A DNA stretch of 64,000 nt from Bacteroidota bacterium. GTDB taxonomy: Bacteria; Bacteroidota; Bacteroidia; B-17B0; Aurantibacillaceae. The stretch is taken from assembly GCA_030684395.1 (NCBI GenBank), contig JAUXTT010000017.1:601985-665984 (forward strand), in the 5' to 3' direction. Position 1 is the first letter of the stretch. Each line of letters begins with the position of its first letter. Made by a program: the position numbers and the translations under genes. The notes beneath the pieces are model-generated. The model had not been told where the DNA came from. It was given only the letters and a program-made list of their open reading frames with translations, and did no database searches. Shown in pieces: positions 51,193 through 62,400 of this stretch.

Positions 51193-54100
51193 ATGTCAAA
51201 CAAAAAAGGCCAAGCATTTTCATACGCTTTTTTAATTATTATTCTTTTTGATTTAGTTCGTCCGTATACACTTGCTGCCGCGCCTGTTCCTTCCGTTGCA
51301 ATGATTGCGCAAGGTGGTCCCGTAGCCGCTTCTGCGGCAGATTATGTTGACCCTTTTACCGGAGACTTTCATTACTCAGTTCCTTTAATGAGCGTACCAG
51401 GCCCTAATGGTGAAAACGTTCCCATTACTGCTTCATACAATGCAGGCATCAGAATGAACCAAGCTGCTTCATGGATTGGGCTTGGATGGGATTTTAACCC
51501 GGGAGAAATTTCGAGGCAGGTAAACGGAACTCCTGATGACAATAATGGTAAGGTGAATTTTTCTTCGAGTTGCGGGCTTACCATAGGAGCTGTAACAAGA
51601 GATGATAATGCACTCTATGGCCCCATGTATTATAATGCAGCCGGAACTCCTAATTACTCATTAACTGCAGGTACCACTACAGTAACCCCTTACACCATAA
51701 ACGATAAAAGATATGTTTCGCACGATGCCTTTATGACAAAAACAGGGAGATTTCAATATACAGTCGGCGGTACTCAGGGTTACGTAAATTTACCATTTGC
51801 ATCCGCTGACTATGATAACTACAGTGTATCGGGGGCAGGAATAGGCGGGGCACTTCAACCCTATGCTTATAGTACAATCAAATTGAAATGGGAAGAAACG
51901 CTTATTGGACAACAAACCCCTGCAGATGGTTTAAGTACCGGTTCTAACAATATAAAACCTCTGCAATTTTATTTTTCAAAATCTGCAGATGTAACCGGAA
52001 CCACGGTTGAATCAACAACCAACCGGATAAAAACAGGTTATTTTGTAAAGTACTTAACCAATACCGAATTAAATAATGAAACAACCAATGATGCTGTAGG
52101 ATTTATCGATTATAGACCGAAACCAAGTACAGGTGACAGAAGACCCTCTGCAGATTTTGAAGGGGATGGAATTGGAGCCTACCAAATCACAACACCCGCA
52201 GGTGTTACTTATCACTATTCTTTACCTGTATATACCAGCGACGAGCAGTTCGTAAATTTCGGAAGAAATAATTCAGCATCAGATCTTACCAAGCGTGTAG
52301 ATATTTCAAGAAAGCGTTATAAATATGCAAGCTCATGGAAGCTGACTGCAATTACCGGTTCTGATTACATAGATGATGGCGACAATATTGTGGATGAAGA
52401 TGACAAAGGATATTGGGTAGCTTATGATTATGCTCTTTGGAACAATGATTATCAATGGTCATCAAACATGTATGGTTTTCGTAAAGATTTTTTACCAAGG
52501 CAGTGGTCAATGTTTAGTAGAATGAATGGGAAATTGTATGAGCAAAGGGCTTCTGTTTCAACTGGCTCAAGCCAGCAATATTATCTTAACAAAATTAAAA
52601 CAGCAACTCATTCAGCATTTTTTGTAAAAAGCATCAGAAAGGATGAGCAAAGTATGGATCATCTTTACAACTCAGCAAACTCAGCAAAACCTCAGCTTAA
52701 ACTGGACCGTATAGTATTGCTAAGAAACGAAGATGCCTCTTTATTCGACCCATCAACAGGGAGCATTACAGCCGTTACGGGTTATACCACTACCGGTTGC
52801 AATACTAATTCTGACATCATACACGATGGTACTTATACGGCTAACCTAACAAATATTAATAATGCTTCGCTTAAATCAGTTGAATTTGTAACAGACTATA
52901 GCCTCTGCAAAAAGTATTATCCCAACATTGCCAGTACCGTAACTTCATATCCTGTTGACTTTACTGTTCAGGGCTCCGTTTATCAATCAATCATTTCATC
53001 ATGTAATGTTAGGGGCACTCCTTGTATTGCTTATAGCTATCCTTCAGCTGTATCAACAAGTACTTCCGATGAACTCAATGCCGGTGGTAAGCTCACTCTT
53101 AATAAAATTAAAGTATATGAACTCGGAAAAGTAAGTGTTTATCCATCCTACGACTTTGCTTATACTACCAATAATCCGGATTATGATTGTGATAAAACTG
53201 ATTTGTGGGGCTTTTATAAAAGCGATTATGATCCGAACAAAAGAAGTTATTACACCACATCAACATCAAAAGCCAATGTAGATGCCTGGTCATTAAAAAC
53301 CATTACCACACCCCTGGGAGGAAAATTGAATGTAACTTACGAATCAGATGAATACAAGTATGAAGGCGGGTTTGGTTTAGGCAATGAAGCGCACTTCACA
53401 TACCTGCTGGATGGGGTTGCGGGGGGACACGATGCAGGGGGTAATACAGCAAATTTTTCAAATGAACCTGATTATGTGTCAAGTTGTTTGAGAGCAAGAA
53501 CTGTAATACAAGCTTCTGCTTCGTGTACAGGAGTTTTTTATTATGGAGAGGATGAATATGGGGTTGAATTTGATACCCCCGATCCATATTACGATCAAAA
53601 TTGTACTGTTAATCTTAACTATAGTCCTACTAACGCTTTAACGGAATGGGCTTGGACAAAAAGGTGGTTTTCTCTTGCTTATGGAGGCGGCATAAGAGTA
53701 AAAGATATAGTAGTGGAAGACCCTGAATCAGAAAAGTCATATAAACTGGAGTATACTTATGCGAATGGAGTTTGTACTTACAAACCCGAAAAATTTTACG
53801 TGGGAGATTATAGTTTAACAGACAACCCTATTCAGAATGACAGGGATAATATAGGATCTATGGTGGGTTACCAAACAGTAAATACCAAAACCATTAGCAA
53901 TAATGGGCATGATAATGGAAAAACGGAATTTGTGTATAATGTAAATTATACACCTTCAAAAATGAATGCAGTAGCATACAACCCAGAACATCATCCACAT
54001 CAGACGCCATATTGGCGCGATAACTGTACATATTATCTAAACCAGTACCCAACAATTGATCTTTGCCGAGTTTGGACAAGTGAAACAGTTGTTCCATTCG

Positions 54101-55740
54101 CAATTACCAGATTGACTGGAACGTTCGGTCTTTTTGGCAAGTTAGAAAGGAAATCAGTTTACGATAAAACTAATGTACTACTTGCATACACAAAAAACAA
54201 CTACAAAACAGTTAGCGAAATTCAGGAATCATTTACGAAAGATGATCAGAAGTATACAGAATATAATAGTTTTGCTGTTAGTAATGTAAGCTTATCTTAT
54301 CAGACAGGGCCTGTTCTTCCGGTTCATACTCCGCAATCATACTCCACAAGTGTTTCAGGAGGAGTGCAATTTTTTAAAGACTCAATTACCTATAAAGTGC
54401 TTAATAATGTGACTCTTAAACAATATTCTGTGCTCGATAAAACGGAATCATTTGCCAACGGCATCACTACTGTTTCAAAAGTAAACGAACGTGATCCAAT
54501 AAGTATGCAGCCTTTATCATCTACTATGATTGACCCTACACAAGGAGCAATTACAACTACCATAAAACCTGCTTATACCAACACGGTTTCATACTCGGGC
54601 ATGGGTTTAAAAAGTGCTTGCTCCACTTGTTCAGGAAATGAGAACATGGTATCTTTAGTTGAAGAACAGCGAACCATTAAACAACCTGTATTCAGGAACA
54701 CCGATGGCGAACTTACATACAACAGTAGCTCACCGGGAATTTTAATGGGTGCCAGCAAACAAACCTATGCAAGCACAGTAACCAAACGTAAGTTTAACAC
54801 AACAAGCGGCTTATACGAGTCGGCTTCCGAAACTGCCAATACATGGTTACCTTACGAAAGTTACAGTGCGCTTACTACTGCTTCTACCCCATCGAGCACC
54901 ACAACGCCCGAGTGGAAAAAAACAAACACCATTACTGTTTACAACACCCTCAATAAAGCTTTGGAAACGGAAGGGATGAGCGGAAGAAAATCGGCAGTTA
55001 AATACGGTTACAATAACCTTTATCCTCTTGCCAGTATTAGCGATGCTAACTATAACTGTTTTACCTTCAGTAGTTTTGAAGACAAAATAAATGTTGGCAC
55101 CAGCGGCACACCCGTTTGGCATTTTGGCGGCGAAGTTAAAGGAGGCGTTTATCAGCAGGCAGCAAGCGGTGGAGTAGCACCACACACCGGCTATTACATG
55201 GCAGCAGTTCCTACCAATACATTCGGGCCGGGGATCAATTTAAAAGGTTTCGAAACAGGAAGGTCTTACCGGGCAAGTGTTTGGGTACATAAAAACAGCC
55301 CTAACAATGCGGCCCTTTGTGCAGCTCTGGATGGCAGTGTTGGCGGAACAGGTATGTCTACCTGGTATGCTGTTAATAAAAATGACGCGGCCAATATTAC
55401 GGTTGGCAATTGGATCCTCATGTCCCTGCAAATAGAAGTTCCGGAAGGTTATGTAGAATCAGGAGGTACCAACGGGTTTAATAACCTCTCGTTTTATGTT
55501 TGGAATACCGGAACAACCACTGCTTATTACGACGACTTAATGGTACGCCCGGTTGACGCTCCGATAACAGGAACTGTTTATGATCCGGTAACGGCACGTG
55601 TAATGTCGACACTCGACAACGAAAACTTTGCTTCTTATTTTGAATACGATGCGGCAGGCCGTGTAACTAAAACCTACAAAGAAACACGTTTAGGTGTAAA
55701 GAAAATAAGTGAAACGCAGTATAACTTTAGCCGACAATAA
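51193..55740 (+). CDS. Secreted Rhs/YD-type surface protein, first of three large genes
   Basis: 1515 residues. A hydrophobic leader (FSYAFLIIILFDLVRPYTLA) targets export. The N-terminal region VDPFTGDFHYSVPLMSVPGP and NQAASWIGLGWDFNPGEISR is the SpvB/Rhs-type entry domain of Bacteroidota YD proteins. A long beta-rich middle follows. Residues about 1290-1455 form a carbohydrate-binding-like jelly roll (NCFTFSSFEDKINVG, then AYYDDLMVRPVD). One YD repeat (FEYDAAGRVTKTYKETRLGV) ends the protein, so this gene lacks the complete Rhs core found in the last gene of the cluster. No toxin-like tip is visible. Role as a surface or contact-dependent factor is inferred. Confidence 0.83.
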   Translation: MSNKKGQAFSYAFLIIILFDLVRPYTLAAAPVPSVAMIAQGGPVAASAADYVDPFTGDFHYSVPLMSVPGPNGENVPITASYNAGIRMNQAASWIGLGWDFNPGEISRQVNGTPDDNNGKVNFSSSCGLTIGAVTRDDNALYGPMYYNAAGTPNYSLTAGTTTVTPYTINDKRYVSHDAFMTKTGRFQYTVGGTQGYVNLPFASADYDNYSVSGAGIGGALQPYAYSTIKLKWEETLIGQQTPADGLSTGSNNIKPLQFYFSKSADVTGTTVESTTNRIKTGYFVKYLTNTELNNETTNDAVGFIDYRPKPSTGDRRPSADFEGDGIGAYQITTPAGVTYHYSLPVYTSDEQFVNFGRNNSASDLTKRVDISRKRYKYASSWKLTAITGSDYIDDGDNIVDEDDKGYWVAYDYALWNNDYQWSSNMYGFRKDFLPRQWSMFSRMNGKLYEQRASVSTGSSQQYYLNKIKTATHSAFFVKSIRKDEQSMDHLYNSANSAKPQLKLDRIVLLRNEDASLFDPSTGSITAVTGYTTTGCNTNSDIIHDGTYTANLTNINNASLKSVEFVTDYSLCKKYYPNIASTVTSYPVDFTVQGSVYQSIISSCNVRGTPCIAYSYPSAVSTSTSDELNAGGKLTLNKIKVYELGKVSVYPSYDFAYTTNNPDYDCDKTDLWGFYKSDYDPNKRSYYTTSTSKANVDAWSLKTITTPLGGKLNVTYESDEYKYEGGFGLGNEAHFTYLLDGVAGGHDAGGNTANFSNEPDYVSSCLRARTVIQASASCTGVFYYGEDEYGVEFDTPDPYYDQNCTVNLNYSPTNALTEWAWTKRWFSLAYGGGIRVKDIVVEDPESEKSYKLEYTYANGVCTYKPEKFYVGDYSLTDNPIQNDRDNIGSMVGYQTVNTKTISNNGHDNGKTEFVYNVNYTPSKMNAVAYNPEHHPHQTPYWRDNCTYYLNQYPTIDLCRVWTSETVVPFAITRLTGTFGLFGKLERKSVYDKTNVLLAYTKNNYKTVSEIQESFTKDDQKYTEYNSFAVSNVSLSYQTGPVLPVHTPQSYSTSVSGGVQFFKDSITYKVLNNVTLKQYSVLDKTESFANGITTVSKVNERDPISMQPLSSTMIDPTQGAITTTIKPAYTNTVSYSGMGLKSACSTCSGNENMVSLVEEQRTIKQPVFRNTDGELTYNSSSPGILMGASKQTYASTVTKRKFNTTSGLYESASETANTWLPYESYSALTTASTPSSTTTPEWKKTNTITVYNTLNKALETEGMSGRKSAVKYGYNNLYPLASISDANYNCFTFSSFEDKINVGTSGTPVWHFGGEVKGGVYQQAASGGVAPHTGYYMAAVPTNTFGPGINLKGFETGRSYRASVWVHKNSPNNAALCAALDGSVGGTGMSTWYAVNKNDAANITVGNWILMSLQIEVPEGYVESGGTNGFNNLSFYVWNTGTTTAYYDDLMVRPVDAPITGTVYDPVTARVMSTLDNENFASYFEYDAAGRVTKTYKETRLGVKKISETQYNFSRQ

Positions 55741-55759
55741 TAACACAATACTTAACCCG

Positions 55760-56467
55760 ATGATTTTAAATAAATTTATAAAAAAAATAGCCGCCTTGTT
55801 ACTGCTGCCCTGTTGTGGTGCCGTTGCTTATGCCCAGCAGTTTAATTATAGTATAAGCCTCGATACAACATTCAATTACACTGATTTAAGTAGTGCAACC
55901 GTGTTGTCCCAAAACGCCAAATGGCTTGTAAAATATGAAATCCCAACAGGCTTTGATACCATTGGTAATACCCTTCAAAAAGTAAACCTGGAAACCAATG
56001 GCTTTGTGATATACAACAAAAACCTTAACCATGCATTAATGGCATTTAAAGGTTTTAATTGCAAACTCGATTCCAACTCAAACTTTTCTCAGTTATCCTA
56101 TCTTACTACAGGCACAGCAGGATCGAAGATCTTAAAAATAGAGTTTAAGAATGTAGGGCAGGGAGAAGACCCTAAAGAATTGCTCAGTTACCAGTTATGG
56201 CTAAAAGAAAACGGTGTTTTCGAAATTGCCGTTGGCCCCAATAGCTACCAAAAAAATCCCGGCGATACCATCATAGATACCATGCAGGTAGTTCATATAG
56301 GATTAATAAACCGGAACATGGATACCGAAAGCAATGGCCTGTTTATTTCAGGTACTCCGCAAAATCCTGTATCATCTCCTCTTAATAGCCAAAACACTGA
56401 ACTTGCTTTTTTGCGCACAGTTCCTAAAAGAGGATATAAATACACATTTACACCAATTCAAAACTAA
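55760..56467 (+). CDS. Secreted protein of the Rhs-type locus, function unknown
   Basis: 235 residues from the ATG at 55760, which begins a signal peptide (MILNKFIKKIAALLLLPCCG, then AVAYAQ). An upstream in-frame ATG (55709) overlaps the preceding gene and adds no signal features. The mature part is beta-rich (NYSISLDTTFNYTDLSSATV, FEIAVGPNSYQ) with a Thr/Asp-rich pattern and no known domain. It is enclosed by the two giant genes (19 bp after the first stop, 6 bp before the next ATG), so it belongs to the same operon. It may be a chaperone or immunity-type partner, but nothing in the sequence shows this. Confidence 0.72.
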   Translation: MILNKFIKKIAALLLLPCCGAVAYAQQFNYSISLDTTFNYTDLSSATVLSQNAKWLVKYEIPTGFDTIGNTLQKVNLETNGFVIYNKNLNHALMAFKGFNCKLDSNSNFSQLSYLTTGTAGSKILKIEFKNVGQGEDPKELLSYQLWLKENGVFEIAVGPNSYQKNPGDTIIDTMQVVHIGLINRNMDTESNGLFISGTPQNPVSSPLNSQNTELAFLRTVPKRGYKYTFTPIQN

Positions 56468-56473
56468 GCCCGT

Positions 56474-59400
56474 ATGTTCATGAACAAATTTGAATATAAA
56501 AAATTTAGTGTGCTGCTGCTTATATTATTTAGTGTAAGCTCACAGATAAAAGCAACGAAAAGATATTGGATCTCCACTGTTACAGCCAACTGGAACTCAA
56601 CTTCTAATTGGTCCTCAACAAGCGGCGGCGGCGGCGGATCATCCGTTCCCGGTAGCAATGATACCTGCTACTTCGATAGCAATGGCTTGGGCCGTTGCGA
56701 CATAGACGCCAATGTAAATGTAAAACGATTTGAAATTGTAAGCACCTACACCGATACCATCACACAAAATGCTTATACCATTACAGTAGGTACAGCGGGT
56801 ATGATCCTGGAAAACGGTATTTTTCTCGGAAGCTCATCTGCAATTACAATAAATGGACATTATCACAATACAGCCTGTTATTTTAAAAGTACTTCGGGAA
56901 CTCTTGAAGTAAAAGGTGATTTTGAATTAACAGGCACTTCCTCTTTTTCCCATAACAGCGGAACAGTTAAACTTTCATATAGCTCAAGCTTCGCGAACAG
57001 TAATATCAGCTCTTCAACTTCTTCCGTCCCTAAGCAACTTAATGCGCTTATCCTGGATGCTGCTGCACAAAAAGGCCTCACCGTTACATCAGGAGATACA
57101 CTTCATGTAGGCGGGATGTGCACTACCAGCGGAGCGGCCCTGCTTATATTGAATACAGGCGTTATAGAATTAAAAGGCGATATTACCACATCGTCCACTT
57201 ATAGTTCAACGTCCACAGCTGGTTCAGCCACCATTTTAATAAATGGTTCCGGTACACAACATTATTATGGCAGCAATGCTCATAAAGGATTTCTCCCTAA
57301 AATAATAGTTCAAAAAGCCTCTTCCGATAGTTTGATTGTTTCAGGCTGGGCCTGCTTAAAAGGAGGTTTAACGTATGTGTCAGGAGTTTTACATTGGGCA
57401 GATAACAGTAAACTCATATTCTCCCGATCCGGAACAATCTCGGGAAAATTTTCAGTCCCTGATCTTTGGATTTATCCACTGGGTATTACCGGATCTATTG
57501 CTGTCAATTCCGGAGATACAATAACTGTAACAGATACGTTGCGATATGATGGTGTTCAAGGCATTAATCTGGATGATGGAGTAATAGATATTAAGAAGGA
57601 TTTTGTAATGGCTAATACAACTACAATAACAAGTATTGGTGGAACCGGAACCTTGCTTTTTAGCGGAACTAATAAACAAGTATTTACCGGCGCAGCTGCT
57701 ATAAATGTATGTTACCTCGCAAATATTAAAATTGCGAAAACAGGTGATACGCTCCATTTAAAGAATACCATTAATCTGAATGGTGACTGGACCTATGTGT
57801 CAGGAAATATTAGGACCGATAACACCAGTACACTCATTCCTTTCGGTAATCATACGCTCACAGGCGGACATGAGTTACACAACCTTACCTTTCCCGGTTT
57901 ATTTGCATACACGCATACCATAGCTTCCGGAACAGATCTTACAGTAAATGGAACCTTAAGTATGTTAGGCACCACAGCTATAACCATAAATACCGGCACC
58001 ATAGAAGCAAAGGGCGATATCGTTTCTTCCAACACAAGTACCAGTACAAGTGCAGGCGGTTCAGCAACTATACTTATTAATGGTAATACCAACCAAACAT
58101 TTACAGGTAGCGGGGTATCAGGAACGGGATATTTTCCAAAGATCACGGTCGATAAAACAGGCGACACTCTTTTCCTGGCAAGTATTATTTCTCTGAATAA
58201 TGATTTCACATACACTGCAGGAACGGTTGATGCATCAACCAATGCAAGCACAGTTTATATGCGTGGCTCACATAATATAGATGCACAAGGAACCAGCACC
58301 AATATGGCTTTTCACAATCTTACAGTAGGAACAGGAACAGTAACTGCAACAGGCGATCTGGAAGTAAATAATGATTTTACCATCAACTCTTCAACCACAT
58401 TGGCCCAGGGCACCTATGGATTAAGCTTTGGAGGCTATACCAATAATGGCACACATACCGGCACAGGGGCAATTACTTTAGGGGGTAGTGGTTACACTAC
58501 TTTTTCCAAATCAGGCGGGGGAACAACCAACTTTGCCAACCTTACATTAAACAGAACAGGTGGAAGCCTTACACTTGGTTCTCCAATAAACATTACCGGC
58601 GCATTAACCATGACTAAGGGTGTTGTAAAAACAACATCGACCAATCTGTTGAAGTTTGCCGATAATGCAACTGTTTCAGGCGGAAGCGATTCATCTTATG
58701 TGCATGGGCCGATTAGTAAAACAGGAGATGATGGATTTACTTTTCCTTTGGGAGATACAAGTATAACAGATAGTGGCAAGTACCATCCTTTAACCATCAC
58801 AGCTCCCGCTTCAACTTCAGATGCTTTTACTGCAACTTATTTTGCAACAGGCCAAATATCGGGTAGCGCTATGGATACACTTGCTGTTGACAGTTTAAGT
58901 ACATGCGAATACTGGACAGTTTCGCGTGATGCAGGAACCTCACAGGTTAAAGTAAATGTAAACTGGAACACCGGCAGATGCCAGATGGCACCCGACCTCA
59001 ACGATATGAGGCTTGTTAACTGGGATGGAACAAAGTGGATAAGTGTGGGTGATGTGGTTGAATCAAACTCCATCACTTCCAACAATAACCTGAATGCATT
59101 TGGTTCATTTACCCTTGCACAAGGTGGCTGTTCCGTTAAACAAAAAACTTCTCCATTTAGTATAAGCGCGGCCGTTACTCATAAAAGCGATGGAACTACA
59201 AATGATGGAAGCATTGAACTTACTGTAAGCGGTGCGGTATCTCCTTACACTTACAGTTGGAGCAGCGGCCCTACCACTTCATCTATAAATGGCCTTAGTG
59301 CAGGGGTTTACAGCATTACCGTTACAGATGCTTTTAATTGCCAGGCAAAAAAATATTATTTCATTGGATCTAAAGGAGCCACAACAACCTATACCATTAC

Positions 59401-62400
59401 ACCGGATGCAATTGCCGGAAAAGATGCAATAATTGCTTCGGGCGATAACGGCACTGATAATATCTCGGTTAATTACGGTTCAACTGCCACACTGGATGCC
59501 TCACATATTTCATCAGGAAGTATTTATACTAAATACAGAAGCTATTTTGGGTTTGATCTTTCTTCCATTCCATTCAACAGTACCATTAGCAGTGCTACAC
59601 TTAATTTGTATGGAACGGGTGGCAATTTAAGCGGCTCTACTAACCGTACTTTACTTAAACGCGTAGGAGATAAGTGGGAAGAAAACAGTATTACATGGGC
59701 CAACCAACCTTATGCTTACGATACGGATACCATTACACTTGACTCAACCAACAATGGCACTCAAAATTATTCATTAAACGTATTAAGCCATGTAAAAAAG
59801 ATGGTTGAAAACCCATATGGAAATAATGGGTGGATGCTGCAACTGGCAGAAGAAAATTCTGCTAATCAGGCTGCAATGCATTTCGCATCTTCCGATCATG
59901 CAACGGCAGGTGTGCGTCCGTCCTTACTAATTACTTTAGGTATACAGGAAGACTGCGACCTTACCAGAAACTGGGTGCAAACCACCACATTCGGCGAGTT
60001 TGGAGAAATAACTTCACAAAGTAAATCCTTTATGGATAACCTGGGCCGCAGCACACAGGACCAGGCGCTTATTCTGAGTACCGGAACTATTATAGCAAAC
60101 CAAACTATGTACGATGGTTTTGGCCGCCCTGTTGGCTCTACTTTGCCTGCCCCTACTTCTGATAACAAACTTTGTTTCAAAAACTATTTCTTTACCGATG
60201 CAGCCGGTAATAATTACGATTACAATGATTTTGATAAACCTATAACTGCAAACAATTATACATGTGAAGTAAATAACCCTGACCCAGTAGGAACACAAAC
60301 CGCAACAGTAGGCTGGTACTACAGCAACAGCAATTCTACCGAAGCTTTTGTTGCAGCAACTTCCTATCCATACAGCCGTGTAGAATATAGCAACGACCCT
60401 ACAGGAACTGTAAAAAGATCAAGCAGTGTGGATGATATGTTTAAAATGGGAAGCGGGCACGAAAACAAATCGTTTACCATGCCAAGTGCAGGTGAGCTCG
60501 ATTATGTATTTGGAACACGCGGCACTTATAACCTTACTGAAGATTTTGAAGATGTAGGCCAATACAAATCAGAAAATTTATTGGTTTATAAAACACTCAG
60601 CATTAATGCCGATGGTAAAGAAGCAATTTCTTATTCCAATTCGGCAGGACAATTAATTGCATCCTGTGTAAGCGGTGTAAGTGGTGGTTGCGCAGATCAA
60701 ACAGTTGTGCAAGCTATCCGGTATATTGATAAAGGTTATACTACCATTCACATCCCAAAAAGTAAAAACGGAACACTTAAGTTTCCTTTGCTCTGCGCAG
60801 TTTGCCCCGGCAATAATCCTGCATACCTGGCAGGTAATCTTAGTTTTCATTACCTGGCGGGTGATGCTGCTTCGGACATTAGAATTTATTACAAATTGCA
60901 AAATGCCGAAACCAATGCGTTTTTGGTAGAAAATACCGATTACACTTTTAACCGCAGCACGCGTGCTGTTACTTTTACAGGTGCCTACGCCAATAAAACA
61001 TTGGTTCTAAATATAGCTTACGATATTAAACCATCTCTGAAAAGTGCCGCATTCCTGAGTCAACCGCCTGAGCTCTCAGCCGAGTACAGCATGGATTACA
61101 ACCAGTGGAGCCTTAATTATTACGACCTTAAAGGCAGGCTTATTGCTTCTGTAGCACCTAACGATGTTAATTGCAGCGATTATTTTGATGACTACGAAAG
61201 CCATGTTATTTTCCAGAAAACCCCTTTGAATCTTAGTGGTGCTTACCCAACTCCTTCAACTCAATGTGATTTTCAGGTAGAGCCTGCCGCTTATGCTGTA
61301 TCCGGAATGGATCAAAGTTTGGTAATGGACCTTTTCTTTACCTATGAAGACCCGGTAATAAATGCAAGGTATGCAAGCCCAGGTGACACCAGCGAAGTGT
61401 TTTCACGACAATTCCAAAAAGCATCCTTTGCTCGCTTTACCGATAGTATTAATGTGGTTGATTCAACTCTTTTCAAAAGCCTGAGTACCGAATGGGACAG
61501 TACCAATTTTGTAAAAGCTGCTGTACCGGTTTATTACGAACCTTTACTAATAAGGATGGATACACTGGGCAATCCGGTAGATACTATTGTGGACACACTT
61601 TCTACTGCCAGGTACCTCTCCAATAAATATTTTGAAATAGAAACGAAGTTTACTCTGGCGATGAAACTGAATGGGGCAACCAATTTCTCTTATCCCACAA
61701 ATGAACAAACAGTAAAATTCCGTTTGTATTACGACGCCCAAACCGGAGCTATGCTTATGGCAGATAACCCTGTTACATCTTATATGCTTTCTAACTCGGA
61801 TATAGAAACTATCTCAAAGGCGGGTATTGTTTTAACAGAAAAAAAACTTTATTTTTATGGATACGACAATATTAACCCTGCAACAGGGTGGAACATTAAT
61901 TCTGGTTCTCCACCGGGAGGTTTCCCAACTTCATATGATATGATACAGCTTTGGTGGCGGATCTATGCATATACCGAAAATACCAAGTTGAATTATAATG
62001 CAGTTGTAAATAATTTTGTTATTAACGTTGCCCAAACCCCAACCACCAAAATCACTTACGACAAATACAACCGTGTGGTACAAACCATTAGCCAGGACGA
62101 AGGACAAAGCGATGTTATTTATGATGCCGAAGGAAAAGTACGTTTTTCTCAAAACGATTTGCAACGAAGCGGTGTTTCTTATGGCGGAAGATTTAATTAT
62201 GTGAACTACGATAAACGAGGCAGGCCAACCGAAAGCGGAGAGTACAACCCTACCCTTAGTAACGGAAGTGTTACCCGTATGTATTTTCAAACACAGGCGC
62301 AATACGATGCAAGTACCAATACTCCACCGGGCGGTAGCACCAGTGTAGTGAGCATACTCAATAGTACCGACGGGTTAGATGATCCACGCAGTAAGTTCCA

